36,955 nt of DNA from Phanerodontia chrysosporium (Eukaryota > Basidiomycota > Agaricomycetes > Polyporales > Phanerochaetaceae): the NCBI GenBank assembly GCA_001910725.1, contig MJGA01000095.1:1-36955 (forward strand), written 5' to 3'. The notes beneath the pieces are model-generated. The model searched no databases and was not told the origin of the DNA. It saw nothing but the letters and a program-made list of their open reading frames with translations. Shown piece by piece: positions 10,384 to 21,998 of the stretch; position 1 is the stretch's first letter, and every line of letters starts with the position of its first letter. Both the position numbers and the translations under genes were made by a program.

Positions 10384-12041
10384 ATGGCGGATTCTATGCC
10401 GTACTCGGACTTGTATCATCCTTACGTGACTCCAGCATCCACTGCAGGGTGCGATCCGCACGTCGACGCTGCCGGAGAAGCCTACACCTACGGCAGCTCG
10501 TGGTACGGTGCAGCCTGTGCGCCCTCGACATCGACGTATCCGTATATCAGCAGCGTTTCGAGCCTCGCGGGAGCCCTGGACCCCAGGCCCAGTCCGCCAG
10601 CAGCGGCTCCTGCAGTATGGCCAGAGAGCGAGGCGTTTCCGATCGCACCCCTTGCAGGCAGCCACCACGAGCTGGGGAGCACGCAGGGCTATGCGGACTA
10701 CACGCAGTACGACGTTTACGCGGGTAGCAGTTGTACGTCTTCCGCTTATCGTTTTGTGGCGAGGGCTCAGAAGTTGTTACCAGGGGATCAGGAGATGTTG
10801 TGCCGACACCAGGAAGGCTCGACATTTGCCACGGATGACGACGCCATGCAGACGGAACAAGGCTACTTCTACGGCCAGGACGTGCCGACAGGCACCGTAC
10901 ACCCACCTGTTCCCAGCGTACGTCCACAATTCATTTAATCGCGAATCTTGAGTGTGCTGAATGCCGTGGCGCAACAGAGCATCTTTACATCCGACAGTCT
11001 CGTGCTCTCACCACCACTCGTTCCATTTACCCCAACACGCAGTTACACCCTCGAGGGCGCCGTAACCCCAGTCGTGCGCAACCCGAGACCAGTGCTACCG
11101 CCTGTGAACACTGCGACGACGTCGGCGTCGCCTGTGAACACAGCACCAATCTCGGCGTCGCCATCTGTCCCATCACCGAGCGCGAGTGATGCCGCGAGTC
11201 TCGCGTCCCCACGGTCCCCGCCACAGTCGCCCGTGGAAGAGGTGAAGCAGGAGGCGCTGCCCTCGGTGCCGGTAATACCAGCCGCACCAAGAGCATCGAC
11301 GGCAGCGGCAGCGACAGCGGTGCCACCCACAGTGACCGCTCCGCCGCCGGTATCGCAGCCGCAGGCGGCGCTCATGACCAAGTTCTCGACGAAGCCGCCC
11401 TTCCGCCACGTCGCGCCGCCGAAGCCGAGCAAGGCCGCCGCAGACGTGCCGCCACCAGCCGCGTCGAGCAGCAGTGCCGCTGGTGAGACCCGCACCGCCG
11501 TCGAGGGCGCCGCCGCCGGCCCCAAGAAGAAGCCGGCGATGGCATGCCTGTTCTGCCGCGAGCGCAAGATCTGCTGTGGACCGCCTGCGCCCGACAGCAC
11601 AGATGCACGGTGCAAGTGCGTTGTTTCTCTCTCGCCTACGCGAGCGTGCTGTGCTGACGTGGGCCGCGACCGCTTCTCAGGCAGTGTATCAAGCGCGGGC
11701 AGTCCTGCACGTTCCCAACCGAGTGCCGCCGCGGGCAGCACAAGCGGACGCCGCGCAAGGCGACGATACACGCCCTCGCCGCTGCGACCTTCCCCGACGA
11801 TGAGATCCTCGCCGACGTCATCACCAAGACTGGCGAGCAGCCCGTGGCGCCCGTCGAGCCTGCTGCTGGCCCGTCGACGTCGTCGCCCATGCAGCCGAAG
11901 GCGGTCACACAGAAGATCAAGGCCGCTGCGAAGCGGGGCCGCAAATTGCGCGTGAAGCCTCTAGAAGGCGTGTCCAAAATTCTTGACAAGCCCATCGTCT
12001 CTTCGCCGACCTCGCTCTCGCCCACTACCCCGACTTTCTAA
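10384..12041 (+). CDS. Zn2Cys6 (Gal4-type) transcription factor
   Basis: Predicted 493-residue nuclear DNA-binding protein. Exons: 10384-10732, 10784-10917, 10978-11615, 11681-12041; phases close. The zinc cluster lies at about residues 351-380, is split by intron 3, and has spacing C-x2-C-x6-C-x11-C-x2-C-x6-C, starting CLFCRERKICC and ending CKQCIKRGQSC. The basic stretch RRGQHKRTPRK follows. Unlike most Gal4-type factors the finger is near the C terminus, and no fungal-specific middle homology domain is visible. The N-terminal ~340 residues are rich in Tyr, Pro, Ala, Ser and Thr and look disordered, as in activation regions. The start at 10384 (context gcaATGGCG) is chosen because the open frame upstream has no protein-like composition. 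Intron 1 (51 nt) is open in frame and may be optional. Targets cannot be inferred. Confidence 0.82.
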
Positions 12042-14949
12042 TTAATGAATCCTTGCTTTCTGTCTTTCTTCTCTCGGATACTGGTTGTCTCGCTCACGCT
12101 TCACTCCTGTCATGATATTGTCGTACATCTCCATGCTCTCACCTAGTTTCCCAGTGACTCCTGCTCTTATCATCGCCGCACTACTGTCTCGCTGTACAAG
12201 TTTATCGGGTCATTTTCTCTACTTCTCTGGTCTAATGTGTACAGTCCGTGTCGCAAGCTTACAATGTACATAGTCTTCTCTAGCTCCATGCGCGCTCAGC
12301 GAATGATGCACGTTCCTTCCTGATCGCCCCGCCGCAGCGCGAATTCACTGCGAAGCTCATCCCTGGCGCGCATATCGCCTATGAGCGAGATGCGCACGCA
12401 CAGAAGGCGTGCTAAAGTCCGGCGCCTGGGCCCCGCGATGCAGGGACGCACGAGCGTGGAGGCGTCCCCAGGCGCGCTCGGAGGCTGTAGTGAGTCGTAG
12501 TTCGCCCGCGCGAGCTATTGGCAGAGGCGCAGGGCGGCGCCGGACGCGGCCTGCGCTTTCCCTCTCAGAGCCGCGGGTTCCCACCGTATCGGTCAGAGCT
12601 GTGCGGACACTGGGAGAAACAGTGCACTGAAGAGGACTAGGGGGGCTGTCGTCGGGTCACGCCCTTACGTGGGCAAGGCCTGCGCGATTGAATGATGGCA
12701 CAGCCCTGGGGAAGGTCCGCGATGGAAGACAGATGAGACAGACGGAAACATCTGGGGCCGCGAAGGGCAGAGGGCCGTGGACTTTCTTCGGTGCGCGTCT
12801 CTGCGAGGCCTGGATGCTGAGCTCGAGATCCAGGGTAGGATGCAAGCTGCGGTGCAAAGTACTGGGCATGACGTCCGCGTGCGCTTCCGCGCGACTATGT
12901 CGCAGCCGCCCACACGAGAAGGGACAGCGCGCCGAGTGCGCAGGGAGGAGTGATAGAGTTGCCCGAGATCGGGGCATCGGTGACCCAGCAGAACCGTAGG
13001 AATGCACAACTGATGCGAGTGGAGTAGGTTGGCAGGCGTATTCGCAGCACTGGGAATTCGGAGGGCGGGACTGTGAAGACGGATAGCTCCGAGTCCGCGG
13101 CGGGCGCGCGACAGCGCGAGCACAGGAGATGAGGAACGCATGGGCGTGCCTGTGAGAACGATGCTGGCAATGACTAGTGCGGTATGAAGACAACAGACAG
13201 CGAAATGAATATGAACAAACGAGGGTGCCAGCCGGAATGGAACCCATGAGACGCACCGACCGTAAGCTAAACTTTACCAGATGCAACGCTGGGAAGGACA
13301 GGCAGCGGCTGCATCCGTGTTCTCGAAAGTTATCTCCGCGTTCTTTGGAGGGCCGCTCGATAGCTGTAGCCAGTGGTCGTCTGATAGATCAGGACCTTAT
13401 CGTAATTGCATGCATAACAACACATTCGAAAGCCCTGGTTTGACAAACTATGTCAGCGGTAGAGCTATGAATGTTTCGGGTATTGACTGTGAGCGTACGT
13501 CTTCCTGCACGTTCAGAGACATGCGACGATCAACCTAGCTTTTGATCCACCTCGCAGCTGCATTTAGGTATCTGCAAACTGCAACTTGACTGCACCGTAG
13601 AGCAGCCTCATACACTGGTGACGAATATCAGATCAGCTTCTGGCCGAAGCATGTCACGTAGAAGCATACCTGTTTGCCACCAAAAGTACATTGGTCCTGC
13701 GACCACACCAGGGGCGCTGTGATACAGTTCTAAGCAGAGGTATGGGTTGCGGGTAAGAAGTGATGTTCGAACCAGACCTGCTGTCACCAGCAGGTCGTCC
13801 CTTGTCTCAACGCTCAGCCGAGTATCTGCAAAGACCCTGTTCTCCCCCGTTGCTCTGGCAGCAGTAAGACAACAACGAAGCACGCAGCGCGGTTATGCAC
13901 GCTACTTGTCTCGCTTACTTGCCCAACCGTATCATCGTTACAGCAGCCTTTGCACGGCGTCGAATAGTGACCTGAAAGCCGACTTATGTACGTACACCTG
14001 GCCTTACCGACGTCCGTCTGGTGTCGCAGGTCGTAAACGAATACTTGCAGGAATATCCAGCGGGCAAATTTGCGGTAGAGATATACATGGGAATGGACAT
14101 ACTTCGCAAGATTATACTTGATGACGTTGAAATCCTTCAGTCACAGATACTGGGAGCCCCTCTACCCTCCGAGTCGTCCGGGCCTATACGCGCGTCATTA
14201 TCGGAGGGTGAGTCGGGATATTCTTCGGTGCCGTGCAGGTGCGTCGGCCAGTTCAGAGAACACCAATGCAAATCCCAAGCGTCCTCATCGTGTCGGCATG
14301 AATCTCGTGGTCGCTGCCCCGCATGCTCAAGGTCTTCGCGCAGGAATAGACAACACACCTCGAGGCCTGAAATTACCCGTGCTTGCACCGGTGCTTGCGT
14401 CGGCCGCGGACCGTGAGCCTCCCCAGGCGGGGCAGCCATCACAATCAGGACCGGAAAGAGGGTGATGACGCTGGAGCAGCCCGACGTTGGTCGGTTGAGG
14501 TTATCTGGCGGTTTAGTATAGCATGGCGGCTGGAGGAGGGCTGACGTTCATTATAATTAGGGTCGCACCTCGGCCAGCTTGAGGCTTCGTCCCTTCAGCT
14601 CCGCCCACCCGCCTACATCCGCCGCCTTCTGCGTCTTCCGAGCATTCTGCGCCGCGAACGCTGAAACTTAGGAGGCCCACACCGAGAATATCGTCCGAGG
14701 ATAATGTGGTTGGCGGTCAGGAGCTGTGCGGCGCTTGCCCGTCCTGATTCGGTAGTCAAGTCAAGCGGTGCGTCGCCAGAGGCCTCTCTCAGCTTCCACG
14801 CTCACCCTGAGCTCATATCCCTGTCCACCCTGGCAGTCCACGCCTTGGTCAACGCTCTGAGCGTCGAGGACGCTGCTCTGCTCAACAGCACTGCAAGCTC
14901 CCACACCGGCACCATAGCACGCACATTCTTCCCGGCGTTATCTTTTACC
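12042..14949. other. 2.9 kb gene-poor stretch
   Basis: No gene recognised. The longest ORF (12657-13286, minus) is a GC-driven, Arg/Ser/Pro-rich read without family resemblance. A spliced-looking read around 14030-14150 (+), containing VNEYLQEYPAGKFAVEIYMG, is more protein-like but short and not assignable. This is the largest unexplained interval and could hide an RNA gene or a decayed gene. Confidence 0.4.
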
Positions 14950-15537
14950 ATGGGCGACCTCTTCTCGCTCTCCTTCCTCCAGATCCTCTCTGTCGTCTCC
15001 TTCTTCACATCTGTGCTCGCCCTCGTGCGGGTCGGCTCTGTCTCTCTGCACCGGCTATCACACAAGTTCGAGGCGCAGACGCAGCAGATGGGCGTCGCCA
15101 GTGATACCAAGGCGCCTCTATGGAACTGGAGCCTCGGCGGGTCGCTCTCGCTTGGCTCGCTGATCGGAGAGGACGAGGAGGAGGAAGTCGGCGCAGCAGG
15201 GGGATATACAGGAGGCACAGACCTCATGCGAATGGATTGGCAAGGCAGCAGCAGGCCGCTCACAGGTATGTCGCCCATCTCAGCCCGGTCGTGTGCATCG
15301 TTAAAATTTCGTTCCCTGCCCCTGTCCAGTCCGCCTCCCGCCGCAATACACTCAGCCACCAATATCGATGGCGAAGCTCATCATGCAGCGACATGTATGT
15401 CTCGTTCCGTAGCCTGCCCTGCGCCGGCCACTGACCCCGTTGTGCAGTTGCAACGGAAACCGAACCGGTACCTGCGCCGAGTACCGTCCGGATCTTCGAG
15501 ACCAGCCGTCTCCTCACGACTGACACAATCTGTGTAA
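14950..15537 (+). CDS. Small single-pass membrane protein, unknown function
   Basis: Predicted 156 residues from exons 14950-15265, 15330-15394 and 15448-15537. The start has a strong context (ttaccATGG) and leads into a hydrophobic helix at about residues 5-28 (FLQILSVVSFFTSVLALV), which would act as a signal anchor. An acidic run (EDEEEE) follows near residue 73, and after splicing the tail reads PPISMAKLIMQRH and then a basic Arg/Lys-rich end. The splice joins replace an unnatural read-through sequence with a protein-like one, and GT-AG signals are good. An in-frame ATG at 14704 would add 82 residues of poor protein character, so I prefer 14950. I do not recognise a named family; comparable short membrane proteins occur in Agaricomycetes. 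Confidence 0.62.
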   Translation: MGDLFSLSFLQILSVVSFFTSVLALVRVGSVSLHRLSHKFEAQTQQMGVASDTKAPLWNWSLGGSLSLGSLIGEDEEEEVGAAGGYTGGTDLMRMDWQGSSRPLTGMSPISARSCASLKFRSLPLSSPPPAAIHSATNIDGEAHHAATCMSRSVACPAPATDPVVQLQRKPNRYLRRVPSGSSRPAVSSRLTQSV

Positions 15538-16919
15538 TTGCCTCGCGTCGTTAACATTAACCTCAAATGCTGCGTCACGGCGGCAACACCCGCGCATCCA
15601 TGCGACTTTCATGCCTCTGCACGAGCACGTCCTGTCCTTACGTTCCCACACGACACCGCACGGACTACGATCATATTTATTTCCCCGCACTCTGCTTGGC
15701 CGAATAGGGCTCTCACTTTCATATGGCACTCTCGGATTTGGATGCTAGAGCACTGACGGCCGTATCTCATTAACCTATTCTTACATGGACCCCTGCACTC
15801 TTCCCCCTGACTTTTGTTGTTGTAGATTGCTGTACACGATAACTCACACGTACCTTATGTCTTGTATCCCTGGCTCCTTCCGCATAATACCCCTTTCTTC
15901 GCTTTTCCTTGTCGGGCTGGTCTGCGGCGGGCGCCACAGTAGATATCGATAGTACGTGGAGACACAGCAACTATCTCGACTAGAGTCGCCTTCGGGTGCA
16001 GTCTTTGGAATATTGAAGTAGCAAATATCATTCGTCTGGATAGGCGTATGTCACGTCGGACGGTCTAAAGATATCTGGAAATATTCCCGTCAATGCAGCA
16101 GGCTTATCAGGTCATATATTCCCGCTGTGACATGGATAATAAATGGAATTGAAGGGGCACTTACACTGGTTACTTACCCACTTCATTTCCTTTACTGAAT
16201 TGCCATTCCCGCAGCTTTCTTTTGATGCTTACGACCTGTTTAGGTACACGAGCAGGTCCTTCAATTCGCTGTCCTCGTTCGCCGTCACTCTGACTCTCAT
16301 ACTAGGCTTTACTGTATATCATACTACACAGAGGTCTTTCCAAGTCTGCGCTCTGCTCCGAATAGACCAACACCCCGCGATACCCTTGTTCACTGATAAG
16401 CAGCACTACAGATCCGAACTGCAAGCTCCGTGGCCCCCAGCTCATGACTCCGCGCTGACTATCTCGAACGTGATGAACGACGGCTGACAAACGTTGCTGG
16501 ACAGAGCAACGCTCATTCTGAAGTCACGTAGTTGATTTCACGGTCGACGTGAACTGTTGAGGGATTACCCAGGGTGCGCGAGTCATGGCGTACTGAGGAA
16601 CGCAGCTTCTCGATGCACGGTGGGCTGGGGATTGAGCTGTCGTGAGTCCCTACCCTTGTTTGTATTATTTGCGATATTCACAGCCGATACCCTGTAAGAC
16701 AACCTAGGTACTCGGCACGCGGTCCCGAGGCCTGCTGAAACTGAGTCAGTGTCCAGCTTCCAGGCTCATGGACCAAACGACGACCGCGGAGCTTACGGTC
16801 CTACCGGCCTTCATGAACCCTGGAGAAATAGGGCATCTGCTATCAATGCCATTACAATGTGACTACGAGTATAGCCTTCCTGAGGGACTGCTGCGCCTCC
16901 GGTACCGAGCGTTCGAGGG
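15538..16919. other. Intergenic upstream of VIT/VWA gene B
   Basis: No gene recognised. The ORF 16143-16487 (+) has a hydrophobic patch but no start context, splice structure or family match. AT content is higher than in the flanking genes. Confidence 0.4.
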
Positions 16920-16928
16920 TATATAAGG
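16920..16928 (+). promoter_or_regulatory. TATA box of VIT/VWA gene B
   Basis: TATATAAGG, beginning 50 nt upstream of the start codon at 16970, followed by a CT-rich leader typical of well-expressed fungal genes. Confidence 0.65.
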
Positions 16929-16969
16929 TTGGCCGTCCAGGACACCATCTCCCAACCTCCTCTCCCACC

Positions 16970-19900
16970 ATGCAGATAACTCCCCCTACGACTTCCACCA
17001 CGAAGCCATGCGGCATCTTCATCTCCCTGCCAAACCTCACGGAGGTGTACCTGCCCCTCGAACATGCAGAGGTGCACGCCGACGTCATCGATGGTGAGTA
17101 CAACCGTGTCGATCATGTCTGCACTGTCACTGACGTGTGTACGACAGTCTCCGCCATTGTCACCGTGACGCAGCACTTCTGGCAGTGCTCAGCGGACAGG
17201 GCCCAGAAGGCGAAGTATGTCTTCCCCGTCCCTGCGCGTGCTGCGGTCTGCGGCTTCGAGATGACCACCGAAGACGGGACGGTCATCACTGCCGTCGCGA
17301 AGGAGAAAGAAGAGGCCCGCCGTGAACATGAGCAGGCAATTGCGCAGGGCCAGATGACAGGTCTGGTGGAGCATGTTACTGATGACAGTAAGGGGAACTT
17401 TTTATAGACTCGACATTGAAGCTAATCTCTGTCCGCAGTCTTTTCAATCTCCCTGGGCGCACTTCCTGCCCTGCAAATGGTGCAGGCGAAGACTACCGTG
17501 AGTATGCCCTTTTACGCTCTGCGAACCTGGCACTGACTGCGCACAGTATGTTTTGGACCTGATGGACGAGGACGTGTCCGACCAGGTGCGGCTGCAGATC
17601 CCGATGCACATCGGCGCGCGGTACGGTGTCCTTCCACCCGGCATGCAGGGCGCACGCCAGATCCCGCCGCACCGCGTCAGCATCTCCGCGGACGTGCGCA
17701 TGCAGGGTGCCATCAAGAGCATCACGAGCCCGACGCACCCGACCGTGCTGGTCTCCGACAGCGCGGCTAGCTACGCACAGCGGCGCGCAGGCTACACTTC
17801 ATCCGACTTCCTCAAGCAGGACTTCGTGCTGTCCATCAAGGCTGATGGTCTCGACGCGCCGCGCTGCTTCGCACAGAAGACGGAGCACGGTGCGACGGCG
17901 ATCCAACTGAACATCGTCCCCAAGTTCGACCTCCCGCCGATCCCGCGCCAGGAGTACATCTTTCTTGTCGACCGCAGCGGAAGCATGGGCGGAGACAGGA
18001 TTGAGACAGCGAAGAAGACGCTTGTGATGCTCCTCCGCGCCTTGCCGAGCCAGGGCACGCACTTCAATATCTTCAGCTTCGGCAGCCACTGTAACAGCCT
18101 CTGGCCTCAGAGTGTCGTCTACGATGCGGGAACGCTGGAACATGCTGTAAGTACACGATCTCGCTACTGTCACTGGTCTGATTAATCTGCTTGCCAGACT
18201 CAACATGTTGATTCCATGTCGGCGAATTATGGCGGGACCGAGATTGCCCGCGCGTTGCAACATGTATTCAAGTCTCGCAAGGTGGATACGCCCACCGCCT
18301 GCTTTGTGCTGACAGACGGAGAGGTAAGCGTTGTATGCGCCTGACCTATGACCATCTGACGTATCGCCCGCAGAGCTACAACATCGACTACACCATCTCC
18401 ACCGTTGACCAAGCCGTCAAGAGTGCCGTTCCCGGGGCACCCTTGCGCGTCTTCACTCTTGGCATCGGTGGCACAGCCTCGACTGCAATGTGCGAGGGTG
18501 TCGCCCGCGCGGGCAACGGCGTGTGTCTGATGTCCACGACCTCCGAGGGCATCATCAGCAAGTGCTCGAAGCTCGTGCGCGCGAGCCGGACGTACATCCT
18601 AAAGAACGTCTCCGTGGACTGGGGCGTGCGCACGGACCTCGCGGAGGCGTACCGCACCGGGAGCACCACGCTCAAGACTGTGCGTCAGGCCCCTGCGGAG
18701 GTCTCCGCAATCTACCCCGGCACCCGCTTCGTCGTGTTCGCGCTCATCGACGACGCGGCATACACTCCGCCGAACGAGGTCGTCATCCGCGCGCAGCGCG
18801 ACGGCCAGGGCGAGGTCCTGCAGTTCAGCGTGCCCATCACGACCGTCGAGTTCCCCGCGGGGCACGCGCACGGCCGGCTCGTCCCGACGCTCGCTGCGCG
18901 CCGCGCGATCATGGACCTCGAGGACGCCGCGCGCGGCGGGCAGGCTGCAGACCACAAGAGCACGATCGTCCAGCTCGGGACGACGTACCAGCTCGCGAGC
19001 AAGTACACGTCGTTCGTCGCCGTCGACAGGCGCACCCGCGCGGAACTCCCGCAGGAGCCGGAGCAGCCGCAGCCTGTGCCCGTTACTGTGCACCACGGTC
19101 CAATAGGTATGGGGGCTGCACCCCTTGCAGGCGGGATGATGTCCTTGCGAGCGGGCCAGTCCGTCGCGCAGCCAGCGGCGACGCAGATGCGGTGGTTTCG
19201 CTCTAATAGAGGTGGTGGACTGTTCGGATCATCGGCGCAGCAGGCCTCTGCCTCCGCTGCATTCGGGACGGGCGCGCCGCAGCAGCCGCCACAGGCCTCA
19301 TCGTTTGGTGCCTTCGAGGCTGCGGTACCTCCTCCCCCGCAGGTCGGCGGCGCCCCCAGCTTCGCGTTCGGCGGCTCGCCGCCGCCGCCGTCGTACTTCC
19401 CAAATGGCGGATCGCCTGCAATGTTCTCTGGCCAAGCTCGCTCGACGCGCGCGGGTACGGCACCGGACGCCGCTGGAGAGGCCGCGCTGCAGCAGCGGGC
19501 AGCCGCGGCCCCGCCGCCTCCTGGCTCGTTGTTCGCGTCCCCGCCGCCCGCCGCCCTACAAGCGAGCGTGTCGTTATTCGGCTCGTCAGCGTCGAGGCCG
19601 GCGTCGACCACACCGGGGGGTGGGTTGTTCGGGCAGAATCTGCGCATGTCGGCTTTCGGCACCTCACATGCACCTGCCCCGGCTGTCGCGCCTCCCGTCG
19701 ATGTCGACATTGACGCTCTGAGCCCCGAGGACAGGGTGCTCCGGCTCGTGCGCCTGCAGGCCTTCGACGGGTCGTTCCCGGCGGTCGCGGCACTCGAGAA
19801 GATTGTCGGCAAGCCGTGCCTCGCAGAGGCCGAGAGCCTGCAGGTCGAGCAGAGCGTGTGGGCGACGGTGCTCGCGATTGCGTACCTCCAGAAACACATG

Positions 19901-20017
19901 CAAAACCAGCCGGAGCTCCTCGCTGGGCTGGTCGAAAAGGCCACGGACTTCTTGTCTCAAACGCCGGGAGTCGACGTCGAATCCCTCCTTGGTCGTGCGA
20001 AGGAGTTCATCGACTAG
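16970..20017 (+). CDS. VIT/VWA domain protein B with FG-repeat linker
   Basis: Predicted 930 residues. Exons: 16970-17093, 17148-17387, 17439-17497, 17547-18146, 18198-18323, 18374-20017. Exons 2, 3 and 4 have exactly the same lengths as in gene A (240, 59 and 600 nt), and all intron positions and phases match, so the two are paralogues. VIT domain ~20-150; VWA domain with a canonical MIDAS motif DRSGSM at 283-288; C-terminal VWA5A/PARP4-like domain ~830-930 (LQAFDGSFP, then VWATVLAIAYLQKH). In place of the basic linker of protein A, residues ~660-815 are Pro/Ala/Ser/Gln-rich and contain seven FG dipeptides (LFG three times, AFG three times, SFG once), like FG nucleoporins. No signal peptide is seen. 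An intracellular scaffold or condensate-forming protein is a reasonable inference; no activity is known. Confidence 0.9.
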
Positions 20018-20640
20018 GCTGATTGAGTCCGTTGAGACCAAGTATCGTTCTTGAACACTGTATTACAATGTAACCGGAGTTTGTAAAGTGTATAGTAGTA
20101 GTTAGTAACAGATACGCACGCAATGTTCCCGCCAGTAATTCTCATGTTTGAGCCTGTATGCATTGTGGACCCCTGATACATCCGCCTGAGGTCTGCTGTG
20201 GCAGGCGCCACTGGAATGGACACTTGAGTCAGGGGTCTCTGCAAGACCGTTCGAACGTCACCGACTGATCCGCCTCATGTGGCGCTGGAGCGCTTTTGCA
20301 CTCGCGATGTGCGGTCAATGTTGGAGCTATCGAAGATGTAATTGGGCAGGTTCGTTGGTTCTGAAGCGTGGATACGACACGATTTCGCGTAAAATAAACT
20401 CCACAATGTGTATATTCCGCGTTTTCGAAAAAATACACGCTCTCCGTTCCTGCTGCCAGGCGGGAGGCGCGTTACCATACGTGTAACGTTGTGGCGACGT
20501 GTGCGTCAGTGGCGCGTCCGACGCGTCATGGCTCGCAGTCTCGGGCGGGGTACTTCAGACATCGCCTCGCCGATATTTCCTCGACCCAACCTCGACCCGC
20601 CCTCCCCCGCTCGACGCACACGACATCCAGACACCGAGCC
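20018..20640. other. Intergenic between VIT/VWA gene B and NmrA-like gene
   Basis: No gene recognised. The last ~100 bases before 20641 are CT-rich and probably carry the promoter and leader of the NmrA-like gene. Confidence 0.45.
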
Positions 20641-21998
20641 ATGGCACCCAAGCGCAGCGCAGCCAACGCGTCCGCCAAGTCGCCGCCCTCGACGCGCAAG
20701 ATCCTCGTCACCGCCGCCGAGGGCCAGACGGGCCGCCTCCTGATCGACCTGCTCGTCGACGAGACGTACCGGAGCAAGTTCCAGTCGCTCACCGCGCTCG
20801 TCTTCAGCGAGGACGCCAAGGCCGTGCTCGCCGAGTACGAGGACGTGCAGGTGCTCGTCTTCGACCCGAGCGACGAGAAGGCCCTCGTCCGCGCGATGGA
20901 GCAGGTCGACACGTGCATGCTCATCCCGCCCGCCCGCAAGGACAAGGCCAAGATCACCCGCACGCTCCTCGAGGCCGCCAAGAAGGCGAAGACCGTCACG
21001 AACATGGTCTTCCTCTCCAGCGCCGGCGCCGACTATGCCGAGCGCGATAAGCAGCCCCGTCTCCGCGAGTTCATTGACCTCGAGCACCTCGCCATGCAAC
21101 CCAAGGCCGACCCCTCGTCCGGCGACACCGGCCACAGCACCTGTGTGATACGAGCAGGCTTCTACATGGAGAACCTCCTCCTGTACACGAAGCAGGCGCA
21201 GGCAGAGGGCAAGCTCCCGATTCCCATAGACCCCAACAACAAGTTCGCACCCGTTGCGCTGGGCGATGTCGTGCAGGTCGCCGCGCACGCCCTGACAAGC
21301 CAGGGCCCCCACGGTCTTGCCGACGATGTCCGCGGAGAGATCCTCATCGTTACTGGACCAATGATGACTGCCGGTCCTGAGCTTGCGACCGCCGCAAGCC
21401 AAGCCTTGGGGACGAAGATGGAGTTCGAGAGCGTCTCAGAGTAAGTCGCGAGCCTTTCCGGGGGTGGCTGGTACTGATGATAGCGTTGCAGGGAAAAGGC
21501 CAAGCAAATCTTGTCCTCGGAACAGGGCTCTGAGGTCGACGAAGGTGTGTAGCCGAGAGACAGCGACCCATAGCAAGCTGACGTTCGTGCAGCGGAGAAG
21601 GAATACCTACTCGAATACTACTCCCTCGTTCGCGAAGGCAAGACCAACTACGTCAGCAACCTGCCCATGCTAGCGTACTTTGGACACCGTGGACAGGAGC
21701 CCTCGGACTTCTTCAAGACGTACAACGTGAGTATATGTGTCGTGTATTGCTCACCACCGGTGCTCACCTTCATCACGCGCAGGAGGAGTTCAAGCCCAAG
21801 AGGCGCAGGACAGCCAAGAACGGCGGACACGCCGAGACCAAGAAGCAGCCGGCCCGTGCCTCGGGACGTGGCAAAGGCACAAAGAAGGCTGAGGACGAGG
21901 ACGATCACATGGAGGAGCCTGCGGCTGGTGAGGAAACTGTCGGCGATGGAGGCGCCGTGGCTGAGAGCGGCCGGTCGACCGTCACCAAGGGGCTCTAG
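20641..21998 (+). CDS. NmrA-like NAD(P)-binding protein (atypical SDR) with basic tail
   Basis: Predicted 400 residues from exons 20641-21440, 21492-21544, 21593-21726 and 21783-21998. A Rossmann fold starts near residue 20 with the dinucleotide-binding loop AAEGQTGRLL, followed by family-typical segments (VFLSSAGADY; GFYMENLL). NmrA-like proteins bind NAD(P)+ and often work as redox-sensing regulators instead of enzymes; the catalytic YxxxK of classical SDRs is not evident. After the fold, at about residues 330-400, is an unusual tail: KPKRRR followed by Lys/Gly/Ala-rich and then Asp/Glu-rich sequence, resembling a bipartite nuclear localisation signal. The N terminus (MAPKRSAANASAK) is also basic. 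The start at 20641 (gagccATGGC) is the first ATG of the frame that gives the fold. The frame is undamaged. Confidence 0.85.

Noticed and set aside
12657..13286. 209-residue minus-strand ORF
   Set aside because: Composition is typical of an antisense GC-rich read (Arg, Ser, Pro, His), with no family motif, splice structure or start context.
14704..14949. Upstream start for the small membrane protein
   Set aside because: The added 82 residues are not protein-like and the ATG at 14950 has a far better context and leads directly into the membrane helix.
16143..16487. 114-residue ORF with hydrophobic patches upstream of VIT/VWA gene B
   Set aside because: No recognisable domain or start context; lies in AT-richer intergenic sequence.
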